Of a stretch of 10,289 nucleotides of DNA, positions 1-5,975 are shown one piece after another; the first letter of the stretch is position 1, and every line of letters starts with the position of its first letter. The position numbers were made by a program, and so were the translations under genes. Where the stretch lies: the NCBI GenBank assembly GCA_947302185.1, contig CAMYVI010000071.1, positions 1 to 10,289 on the forward strand. The letters run 5' to 3'. This DNA is from an uncultured Lachnospiraceae bacterium. GTDB taxonomy: Bacteria; Bacillota_A; Clostridia; Lachnospirales; Lachnospiraceae. Below the pieces are notes generated by a model that saw only the letters and a list, made by a program, of their open reading frames with translations, was not told where the DNA came from and did not search any database.

Positions 1-998
1 AAGAAACAGCTGCAAAAGAAACGACTGCAGAAGAAGCGGCTGCAAAAGAAACGACTGCAGAAGAAGCGGCTGCAGAAGAAACGAATGCAGAAGTAACAAA
101 ACAGCCGTCTGCAGCCGCACGTATATCCGCGGATAATGTCAAAATCACCGTCGAAGGAGGACCGGGAGTGGGCCGCGTGACAAAACCTGGACTCGATCAA
201 CCTGTCGGATGTGCCGCTATCAATCACGTCCCTCGCCGGATGATTGAAAGAGCAGTCAGAGATGTCTGCGAGATTGCGGGTTTTTTCGGAAGAGTATCTG
301 TCGTCATTTCCGTTCCGGAAGGGGAAAAGATAGCCGGAAAGACTTTTAATAAACATCTCGGAATTGAGGGAGGAATTTCGATTCTCGGCACTTCAGGGAT
401 AGTAGAGCCTATGAGTATGCAGGCCTTCATTGACGCTGTCTGCGTCGAAATCAGACAGGTAAGGCATATGAATGAATCCGGCAGACTCATTCTCACACCG
501 GGTAACTACGGGATGGACTTTCTGAAAAATGAGAAGATTCCGATAGCGGATATTCCCATTGTTATGTGCTCCAATTTTATCGGCGATGCTCTCGACGCCG
601 CGGCAGCGGAGAATTTTCGGGAAGTACTTATAGCAGGGCATATTGGAAAGCTTGTTAAACTGGCCGGCGGCATTATGAATACTCACAGCCGTTATGCCGA
701 CTGCCGAATGGAGCTTTTTGCCGCTCATGCGGCGATCTGCGGAGCTGAAAGCAGTGTATGCCGGACAATCATGGACTGCGTGACGACGGATGCATGTCTG
801 GATATTCTCAAAGCCGAAGGAATTCAGGATGAAGTTATGAGAGCACTCATGGCGTCAATAGAGAAATATCTTGTAAGACGTGTCGGAGATGCATATACGG
901 TCGGGGCGCTGACATTTTCAAATGTGCAGGGTCTTCTCGGCCTCACTGAGGGAGCAGAAAAGCTGCTGTCAGAGTGGCAATGCGGAAAATGCGATTAA
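1..998 (+). CDS. cbiD: CbiD, cobalt-precorrin-5B C1-methyltransferase (5' end outside window)
   Basis: SAM-dependent methylation of C1 of cobalt-precorrin-5B, giving cobalt-precorrin-6A, in the cytoplasm. The frame is open from base 3 (first full codon) to the TAA at 996-998, 331 visible residues. The family signature GGPGVGRVTKPGL starts at base 156 and is followed by INHVPRRMI; later come LTPGNYGMDF and VLIAGHIGKLVKLAGGIMNTHS, all typical of CbiD. A GTG at 168 falls inside GGPGVG, so it is not the start; the true start lies before the window. About 100 N-terminal residues of a normal CbiD are missing at the left edge. Between that missing part and GGPGVG sits a repetitive Glu/Ala/Thr/Lys segment (bases 3-92) that ordinary CbiD proteins do not need. 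The protein ends in an unusual Cys-Gly-Lys-Cys-Asp tail encoded by the first copy of a tandem repeat. Family assignment is very secure. Confidence 0.95.
   Translation, partial: ETAAKETTAEEAAAKETTAEEAAAEETNAEVTKQPSAAARISADNVKITVEGGPGVGRVTKPGLDQPVGCAAINHVPRRMIERAVRDVCEIAGFFGRVSVVISVPEGEKIAGKTFNKHLGIEGGISILGTSGIVEPMSMQAFIDAVCVEIRQVRHMNESGRLILTPGNYGMDFLKNEKIPIADIPIVMCSNFIGDALDAAAAENFREVLIAGHIGKLVKLAGGIMNTHSRYADCRMELFAAHAAICGAESSVCRTIMDCVTTDACLDILKAEGIQDEVMRALMASIEKYLVRRVGDAYTVGALTFSNVQGLLGLTEGAEKLLSEWQCGKCD
3..92 (+). repeat. Six tandem copies of a 15-base unit inside cbiD (EAAAK-like pentapeptide)
   Basis: Six in-frame 15-base units start at 3, 18, 33, 48, 63 and 78. They encode ETAAK, ETTAE, EAAAK, ETTAE, EAAAE and ETNAE. 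Adjacent units alternate, so there is also a 30-base higher-order repeat: 18-47 and 48-77 differ at one base. The array may continue to the left of the window. The pattern Glu-x-x-Ala-Lys/Glu is strongly helix-forming and resembles rigid helical linker sequences; that structural reading is inference. Confidence 0.9.
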
Positions 999-1079
999 AA
1001 AAGCTGCTGTCAGAGTGGCAATGCAGAAAATGCGATTAAAAAGCTGCTGTCAGAGTGGCAATGCGGAAAATGCGATTAA
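961..1079 (+). repeat. Three tandem copies of the cbiD 3' end, stop codon included
   Basis: A 38-base unit occurs at 961-998, 1002-1039 and 1042-1079 (spacing 41 then 40). Copies 1 and 3 are identical; copy 2 has a single G-to-A change at 1025. Copy 1 is the coding end of cbiD (LLSEWQCGKCD plus TAA). Copies 2 and 3 lie after the stop codon and out of its frame, so they are not translated as part of cbiD. They occupy more than half of the cbiD-cbiF gap. No ribosome binding site or start makes them a separate gene. Confidence 0.95.
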
Positions 1080-1128
1080 GCAGGTGCCTGAGGGGCAAAG
1101 GCGCTGAGGCGTTCGTGACAGGATTTTT

Positions 1129-1135
1129 AAAGGAG
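1129..1135 (+). promoter_or_regulatory. Ribosome binding site deciding the TTG start of cbiF
   Basis: AAAGGAG lies 7 bases before TTG 1143. In-frame stop TAA at 1128-1130 rules out any earlier start, and the next in-frame GTG (1155) is too far from the site and would cut into the conserved N-terminal strand. Confidence 0.8.
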
Positions 1136-1142
1136 ATTTGAT

Positions 1143-1931
1143 TTGGTACATTTTGTGGGAGCCGGACCCGGCGCGCCGGATTTGATCACGGTGAGAGGTG
1201 CGGAGTATTTGAAAAAAGCAGACATTGTTATATACGCCGGGAGCCTTGTCAATCCTGTCCTGCTCGGTTTCTGCCGGGAAGGCACCCGGATTTATAACAG
1301 CGCTGAAATGTCCCTGCCGGAAGTGAAGGAAGTATGTGTGCGAGGATATGCAGACGGAAAGGATATTGTGCGGCTTCATACCGGGGATGCCGGCATTTAC
1401 GGTGCGATTCGTGAGCAAATGGATGAGCTCGACGCTCACGGAATCCCCTATGATATCGTCCCGGGCGTATCATCTTTCTGCGGCGCGGCAGCGGTTCTTC
1501 AGGCAGAGTATACTCTTCCCGGAGTCAGCCAGACCGTGATTATTACGCGAATGGCAGGAAGGACGCCGGTCCCGGAGAGAGAGTCAATCGAAAGACTCGC
1601 GTGTCACGGCGCCACAATGGTCATATTTCTGTCTGCCGGGATGATGAAAGAAGTATCGGATGCTTTGCTTAAAGGTGTTTATACGGAGAGCACTCCGGCG
1701 GCAATCGTATATAAAGCGACGTGGCCTGAGCAGAAGATTGTGCACTGCACTGTCGGTACGCTGGCGGAGGCAGGCCGGCAAAACGGAATAAACAGGACTG
1801 CGCTGATACTTGTCGGAGACTTTCTCGGAGACAGGTATGAGAAGAGCAGGCTTTATGACCCGGCATTTGAGACCGGGTACCGTCAGCGAAAGAATTCAGG
1901 AATGAGAAAACAGGGGGGCAATAATGGATAA
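1143..1931 (+). CDS. cbiF: CbiF, cobalt-precorrin-4 C11-methyltransferase
   Basis: SAM-dependent methylation of C11 of cobalt-precorrin-4 to give cobalt-precorrin-5A; a tetrapyrrole methylase-fold protein of 262 residues, normal for the family. Visible hallmarks: VGAGPGAPDLIT at residues 5-16, YAGSLVNP, the nucleotide-binding loop TGDAGIYGAIREQMD around residues 80-94, VPGVSSFCGAAAVL, and the CbiF-specific segment LPGVSQTVIITRMAGRTPVPERE. The start is an uncommon TTG, fixed by the upstream AAAGGAG and an in-frame stop just before it. The loop reads GDAGIYG where CbiF proteins more often have GDP followed by S/A; GDAG is the form usual in CbiH. The 3' end overlaps the next gene by 8 bases. The last 20 or so residues are polar and probably disordered. 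Assignment is secure. Confidence 0.95.
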   Translation: MVHFVGAGPGAPDLITVRGAEYLKKADIVIYAGSLVNPVLLGFCREGTRIYNSAEMSLPEVKEVCVRGYADGKDIVRLHTGDAGIYGAIREQMDELDAHGIPYDIVPGVSSFCGAAAVLQAEYTLPGVSQTVIITRMAGRTPVPERESIERLACHGATMVIFLSAGMMKEVSDALLKGVYTESTPAAIVYKATWPEQKIVHCTVGTLAEAGRQNGINRTALILVGDFLGDRYEKSRLYDPAFETGYRQRKNSGMRKQGGNNG

Positions 1932-3087
1932 GTGGCAAAAACGGGCACTGGAAAAGAAGAAAGCACGCGAAAAGCAGCTGAGGCGCAGACTGATAATCGG
2001 CGGCGGAGCAGGGGCAGCTGTGATAGCTGCACTCATTTTCGCTCTTGTACCCGGCAAAACAGGCGCTCACGGTACCGGAAGCACGCAGCTGACGACCGGC
2101 ACGGAAACGGAGAATACGGGATCGGTTTATTACGCTGACGGAACAGTCGGAAATGTATCGGGGGATGGAATTGTGACAGCCAACGGATCCGATACGGCTG
2201 CAGGCACCGCATCAGCCCAAACAGCGGATGCGGCATATCCGGATTCAGGCGGGGCAGCCGGAGATAAAAATACCGGAGCAGCCTCTGCAGCTGCAGCCGA
2301 TACAACAGGCACGGATTCCACAGCGACAGCGGACCCGTCCGCCCAGACGGTGACGCCGGTTCCGCTGGATGCCGCAGTCCCTGCAGATGCTCCGACTCCT
2401 GCGGCAGACCGCTCGGACTTTGCTGTCGATCCGAACAACCAAAACTGGAATTATGATCAGACTGCGGAGAAGACCGTCTACCTTACATTTGACGACGGTC
2501 CTTCTTATCTTACGCCGCAGGTCCTTGATATCCTGGACACATACGGCATTAAGGCTACATTCTTTGTAACAGCCCAGAACCCGGATTACTTCGGTTTGAT
2601 AAAGGAAGCGTACGATCGCGGAAATACGATAGCACTTCACTCCTTCAGTCATGAATATGAGGTGATTTATACTTCAACGGACGCTTTCTTCGAAGATCTG
2701 GATCAGATAGCAGCGGTCGTGCAGGAGCAGATCGGTTATGTTCCGGCATTCATCCGGTTCCCGGGAGGTGCATCCAACGAAATCTCAAAGCACTACTGTG
2801 AAGGAATCATGACGGCGCTTTCCGAAGAAGTACAGGCCCGCGGCTACCAGTATTGGGACTGGAATGCAGCCACGGGAGACGGAAGTTCAGTTACAACGGA
2901 GGAGTCTGTTGCAAATGCACTTTCCTCCGAATCCCAGACAATCGTTCTTCTGTGTCATGACGGGGAGCAGAAGGAGACAACGGTCGAGGCACTGCCGGCG
3001 ATTATTGAAGAATATCAGGCGAGAGGCTATGTATTCAAGCCTATCGACCGTACGAGTACGGTAGTCCACCACGAGATCTTTAATTGA
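1924..3087 (+). CDS. Membrane-anchored polysaccharide deacetylase (NodB domain, CE4 family)
   Basis: Predicted metal-dependent deacetylase of N-acetylated glycans such as peptidoglycan, acting outside the cell. Residues 1-22 are Lys/Arg-rich, 23-42 form one hydrophobic helix (signal anchor, cytoplasmic N-terminus), 45-165 are a low-complexity Ala/Thr/Gly/Asp/Pro linker able to span the wall, and about 184-375 form the NodB domain. All CE4 motifs are present: TFDDGP at 188-193 (D190 base, D191 metal), HSFSH at 239-243 (H239 and H243 metal), RFPGG at 278-282, YWDWN at 310-314 and LLCHD at 343-346 with H345. It therefore looks catalytically intact. ATG 1924 has AGGGGGG 5 bases upstream and overlaps the end of cbiF by 8 bases, implying coupled translation. 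It has no family link to cobalamin. Its true substrate (peptidoglycan, other glycan) cannot be told from sequence. Confidence 0.9.
   Translation: MDKWQKRALEKKKAREKQLRRRLIIGGGAGAAVIAALIFALVPGKTGAHGTGSTQLTTGTETENTGSVYYADGTVGNVSGDGIVTANGSDTAAGTASAQTADAAYPDSGGAAGDKNTGAASAAAADTTGTDSTATADPSAQTVTPVPLDAAVPADAPTPAADRSDFAVDPNNQNWNYDQTAEKTVYLTFDDGPSYLTPQVLDILDTYGIKATFFVTAQNPDYFGLIKEAYDRGNTIALHSFSHEYEVIYTSTDAFFEDLDQIAAVVQEQIGYVPAFIRFPGGASNEISKHYCEGIMTALSEEVQARGYQYWDWNAATGDGSSVTTEESVANALSSESQTIVLLCHDGEQKETTVEALPAIIEEYQARGYVFKPIDRTSTVVHHEIFN
2056..2418 (+). repeat. Low-complexity Ala/Thr/Gly/Asp linker-coding region
   Basis: This part of the deacetylase gene encodes residues 45-165, almost wholly Ala, Thr, Gly, Asp, Ser and Pro, with no regular unit I could define. 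It is richer in G+C than the flanking coding sequence, which creates open frames on the other strand. It most likely serves as an extended extracellular spacer between membrane anchor and catalytic domain. Confidence 0.7.
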
Positions 3088-3109
3088 GCTCGGTGAGGAG
3101 ACCGCTGCC

Positions 3110-4171
3110 ATGAATATCAGAATCATAGCTTTCACCGATCACGGAAAGAGTCTCGCTGATTCTCTTTCCGAAAGCCTCGGTGCTTCTTCAACCCGCTGCG
3201 GCTGCGGAATGACGCTTGATGAGTGGGTAAGAGACGCATTTGCCGGTACCGACGCTCTTATCTTTATAGGTGCCGCCGGTATCTGTGTGCGCTCGATTGC
3301 TCCTTATATCAAAAGTAAGACAAATGATCCCGCTGTCGTTGTTCTCGACGAGACAGGAAAATATGTAATTCCGATTCTCAGCGGTCATCTCGGAGGCGCA
3401 AATGATCTCGCCCGCCGAATCGCCCGACTTATCGGAGCTGAGCCTGTCATTACGACCGCGACCGATCGAAAAAATGTGTTTTCTGTGGATGCGTGGGCAC
3501 GGGTCCAGGGCTGTATAGTTGAAAATCCGGAGAGAATTAAGGTGCTCTCGACAAAGATCCTGACGGGAAACGACATCGTGATCGCAAGTGATTATCCGAT
3601 TTCCGGTGAGATACCTGACCATGTAGTCATTAAGAAAAGCAGGCCGGATACAGGGAAAAGCCGGGAAAGCTCCGACATCGACGCAGCTCTGACAGTATAT
3701 CGGAATTATTATCTGCCGGACAGTAAAAAAATTCTGTATATTGTTCCGCGCATCGTATGTGCGGGAGTCGGATGCAGAAAAGAAATTGCCGCCGCAAATG
3801 TTGAGAGAGCGCTGCGTGAGGCGTTCGACGAAGCGGGCATCTTCCCGCGGTCACTTTGCGGTATGTTCAGCATAGACCTGAAAAAGAATGAAAAAGGCCT
3901 GCTGGATTATTGTACGGGCAGAAAGATTCCTTTTGTTACTTTCACAGCCGGGCAGCTTTCGGAACTTCAGGGCGGGTTCTCCTCTTCGGATTTTGTTAAG
4001 GAAATCACCGGAGTAGACAATGTGTGCGAGAGGAGTGCGCTGCTCGGAGCTGCATTGACGCAGAATGCGGAAACGGGAAGACTTATACTGCGAAAGCATG
4101 TTTATGACGGCGTCACGGTTGCTCTTGCTGTCCGTGACTTCAGACCCGATTTCCGTTGGACGGAAGAATAG
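3110..4171 (+). CDS. cbiG: CbiG, cobalt-precorrin-5A hydrolase
   Basis: Opens the delta-lactone of cobalt-precorrin-5A and releases the two-carbon C20 fragment as acetaldehyde, giving cobalt-precorrin-5B; cytoplasmic and specific to the anaerobic pathway. At 353 residues it is full length and has the three usual parts: N-terminal domain with FIGAAGICVRSIAPYI (about 52-67) and ILSGHLGGAND (about 89-99), a less conserved middle region (about 120-205), and a C-terminal domain with GVGCRK at 219-224, CGMFSIDLKKNEKGL and PFVTFTAGQL. The glycine that usually follows GCRK is replaced by Glu. ATG 3110 follows GAGGAG at 3095-3100. The gene begins 22 bases after the deacetylase stop, so the operon resumes directly after that foreign-looking gene. 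Assignment is secure. Confidence 0.95.
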   Translation: MNIRIIAFTDHGKSLADSLSESLGASSTRCGCGMTLDEWVRDAFAGTDALIFIGAAGICVRSIAPYIKSKTNDPAVVVLDETGKYVIPILSGHLGGANDLARRIARLIGAEPVITTATDRKNVFSVDAWARVQGCIVENPERIKVLSTKILTGNDIVIASDYPISGEIPDHVVIKKSRPDTGKSRESSDIDAALTVYRNYYLPDSKKILYIVPRIVCAGVGCRKEIAAANVERALREAFDEAGIFPRSLCGMFSIDLKKNEKGLLDYCTGRKIPFVTFTAGQLSELQGGFSSSDFVKEITGVDNVCERSALLGAALTQNAETGRLILRKHVYDGVTVALAVRDFRPDFRWTEE

Positions 4172-4217
4172 CTTCGCTGTCCGCCTCCGGGATTAAACGA
4201 TAGTATTTGTTATTTAC

Positions 4218-4223
4218 AAAAGG
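4218..4223 (+). promoter_or_regulatory. Ribosome binding site deciding the ATG start of cbiH
   Basis: AAAAGG lies 10 bases before ATG 4234. The alternative in-frame TTG at 4207 has no purine-rich site before it and would add nine residues not expected ahead of the MKKLLVVGIGPG start of the fold. Confidence 0.65.
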
Positions 4224-4233
4224 TCATAATCTT

Positions 4234-4986
4234 ATGAAAAAGCTATTAGTAGTGGGAATAGGTCCGGGAACGGAAGATATGATGACATGTGAAGCAAAGC
4301 GGGCCCTCTCTAACGCAGATGTCATATGTGGTTACACGGCTTATGTGGATCTCGTGAAAGAGCGCTATCCCGGCAAGGTATTCTTCAGCACTCCGATGAA
4401 AAAAGAACTGGAGCGCTGCCGGATGGCGTTCGAGCGCGCGGACCTGGGGCTCACAGTCGCAATGATCTGCAGCGGAGATGCAGGTGTTTACGGCATGGCA
4501 GGACCGATTCTGGAGATGCAGGATGAATACCCCGGCGTTGAGATAAATGTGATTCCCGGGCTGACTGCAGCCATCTCGGGCGCTGCAGTTCTCGGTGCGC
4601 CGCTCATGAATGACTTCTGTGTGATATCCCTGTCAGATCTGATGACGCCCATCGAGGTAATCGAGAAGCGGCTCCGGGCGGCATCTGAAGGTGACTTTGC
4701 AATCTGTCTTTACAATCCGATGTCCAAAAAGCGCCCGGATCATCTTAAGCGGGCGTGCGATATCCTTCTTGAACAAATGTCTCCACTCACAGTCTGCGGC
4801 TGGGTACGCAACATAGGCCGTGAGGGTACGGAAAAAAGGTTACTGACTCTCGGGGAGCTGAGGGATGAAAAGGTAGACATGTTCACGACGGTGTATATAG
4901 GGAATTTCCATACCGGAATTGTTTCCGGTAAAATGGTGACGCAGCGCGGATATGAACTGAGGCGTTCCCGTTATGCGGCGGAATAA
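4234..4986 (+). CDS. cbiH: CbiH, cobalt-precorrin-3 C17-methyltransferase (ring contraction)
   Basis: Methylates C17 of cobalt-precorrin-3 and drives ring contraction, yielding cobalt-precorrin-4; homologous to aerobic CobJ. A 250-residue tetrapyrrole methylase with VGIGPG at residues 7-12, the long family block ALSNADVICGYTAYVDLV, SGDAGVYGMAG at 80-90, VIPGLTAAISGAAVLGAPL, DFCVISLSDLMTPIEVIEKR, LYNPMSKKRPDHL and WVRNIGREGTEK, all characteristic of the CbiH/CobJ group rather than CbiF or CbiL. I chose ATG 4234 over an in-frame TTG at 4207 because of the ribosome binding site and the natural N-terminus. The anaerobic name is preferred because CbiD, CbiG and CbiJ-type neighbours define the cobalt-early route. 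The gap to cbiG is 62 bases with no clear promoter or terminator. Confidence 0.95.
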   Translation: MKKLLVVGIGPGTEDMMTCEAKRALSNADVICGYTAYVDLVKERYPGKVFFSTPMKKELERCRMAFERADLGLTVAMICSGDAGVYGMAGPILEMQDEYPGVEINVIPGLTAAISGAAVLGAPLMNDFCVISLSDLMTPIEVIEKRLRAASEGDFAICLYNPMSKKRPDHLKRACDILLEQMSPLTVCGWVRNIGREGTEKRLLTLGELRDEKVDMFTTVYIGNFHTGIVSGKMVTQRGYELRRSRYAAE

Positions 4987-5035
4987 TGCAGACAATATTC
5001 GCTCGTTCAGTAAATGAAATAAGACGGAGGTCTTT

Positions 5036-5851
5036 ATGAAAAGCATCAAAGTTATGATATTCGGCGGAACTGCCGAAGGCCGCAAACTCGCCTGGATCCA
5101 TACGGGGAACGGAGCTGACGTTACGATCAGCGTAGCGACGGGCATCGGGGAAGAAATGCTGCGGAAAGGAGATCTGCCGCCGGAAGGCAGCCGTTTTCAT
5201 ACCATAGTCGGCCGTATGGATTGCGAAAGGATGCAGCAGGTGATGCGGGGATTTGACTTATGTATCGATGCGACGCATCCCTATGCAGTGGAAGCGAGCG
5301 GGAATATCAGGGAAGCCTGTTCGAAACTCGGCATTGAATATCTGAGAGTTACCCGGGAACCTTCAGAACTTGATCTGTTCACTATGGAAGATGCAGACAT
5401 ATTAGATCAGGATGCTCAGCTGCCCGATCTTTCAAATGCGAGCAGTGCCGAAGCGGCTTGCCGGATCCTTCTGCATACTGCCGGCAATATACTGCTGACA
5501 ACAGGTTCAAAGGAGCTGGGGGCATTTTCCGATATTCCGAGAGAGAGACTATACGTCAGAGTACTGCCGACACAGGCGGCCATTGAAGCATGTGAAGAAA
5601 ACGGCATACCGCACAGGAATATCATCGCTATGTTCGGACCGTTTACGCAGAAGATGAACGAAGCTACATTCGGGCAGTATAATATTTCATACCTTGTCAC
5701 GAAAGATTCCGGCAGGAGCGGCGGTTTTGAAGAGAAGATGTACGCTGCTATGAACTGCGGTGTCAAGACGATAGTGATCCGTCGCCCCGAGGAGTCGGGT
5801 GTGGATGTGCGGGAGGCAGCCAGAATACTGCAAGACCGGACTTTTCGATAA
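5036..5851 (+). CDS. cbiJ: CbiJ, cobalt-precorrin-6A reductase
   Basis: NAD(P)H-dependent reduction of the macrocycle of cobalt-precorrin-6A to 6B; homologous to CobK. The protein has 271 residues, slightly longer than many members. Signatures: IFGGTAEGRKLAW at residues 8-20 (dinucleotide-binding start), VATGIGEEML, GRMDCERM, CIDATHPYAVEASGNI with DATHPYA at 78-84, YLRVTREPSE, NILLTTGSKEL, RLYVRVLPT, AMFGPFTQKMNEA, and LVTKDSGRSGGFEEKM followed by TIVIRRPEE near the C-terminus. ATG 5036 is preceded by GGAGG at 5026-5030. Context, between CbiH and CbiET, matches its place in the pathway. Whether it uses NADH or NADPH cannot be told from the sequence. Confidence 0.94.
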   Translation: MKSIKVMIFGGTAEGRKLAWIHTGNGADVTISVATGIGEEMLRKGDLPPEGSRFHTIVGRMDCERMQQVMRGFDLCIDATHPYAVEASGNIREACSKLGIEYLRVTREPSELDLFTMEDADILDQDAQLPDLSNASSAEAACRILLHTAGNILLTTGSKELGAFSDIPRERLYVRVLPTQAAIEACEENGIPHRNIIAMFGPFTQKMNEATFGQYNISYLVTKDSGRSGGFEEKMYAAMNCGVKTIVIRRPEESGVDVREAARILQDRTFR

Positions 5852-5975
5852 GGACTTCCTGAAAATATCAAGTACCGCCGCTTGTCGAAGACGCGCCGAT
5901 TGCCGGTATTGTCTGATTCGGGCGGGAGAAAACAGCAGGCGGAAGTATGTGTAACTGAGAATCGGGGAAAATGAA
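5852..5975 (+). other. Spacer between cbiJ and cbiET, no feature recognised
   Basis: In these 124 bases I see no promoter, terminator or gene. The cbiJ frame stays open for 40 codons after its stop, to a TGA at 5972, but CbiJ already ends normally and an open stretch of this length is common by chance. The only functional element is GGGGAAA at 5964-5970, the likely ribosome binding site for cbiET. Confidence 0.5.

Noticed and set aside
168..998. cbiD as a complete gene starting at GTG 168
   Set aside because: The GTG is the Val codon within the conserved GGPGVGR motif; the frame is open to the window edge and the family needs about 100 more N-terminal residues.
961..1079. CRISPR array or attachment site formed by the 38-base repeats
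   Set aside because: Copies are nearly back to back (2-3 bases between them) with no spacers, and they are copies of the coding end of cbiD, so tandem duplication explains them.
1082..1096. Small hairpin (TGCCT, GAG loop, GGGCA) between cbiD and cbiF as a terminator
   Set aside because: The stem is only 5 pairs with one wobble, no T-run follows, and cbiF is clearly the next operon gene.
922..1107. Open frame of 61 codons running through the cbiD tail repeats
   Set aside because: It starts inside cbiD in another frame, has no ribosome binding site, and its repeated peptide is just the 40-base repeat read out of frame.
2130..2438. Ala/Val/Ser-rich open frame on the minus strand opposite the deacetylase linker
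   Set aside because: It mirrors the G+C-rich low-complexity linker; no ribosome binding site or domain supports it.
4911..4930. Perfect 8-base inverted repeat with 4-base loop near the end of cbiH
   Set aside because: TACCGGAA/TTCCGGTA can fold but lies inside coding sequence with no T-run after it, and about one such match is expected by chance in 10 kb.
5852..5975. Extension of CbiJ by readthrough, or a gene remnant in the cbiJ-cbiET spacer
   Set aside because: Forty open codons are unremarkable, the encoded sequence is not recognisable, and CbiJ ends at a normal place.
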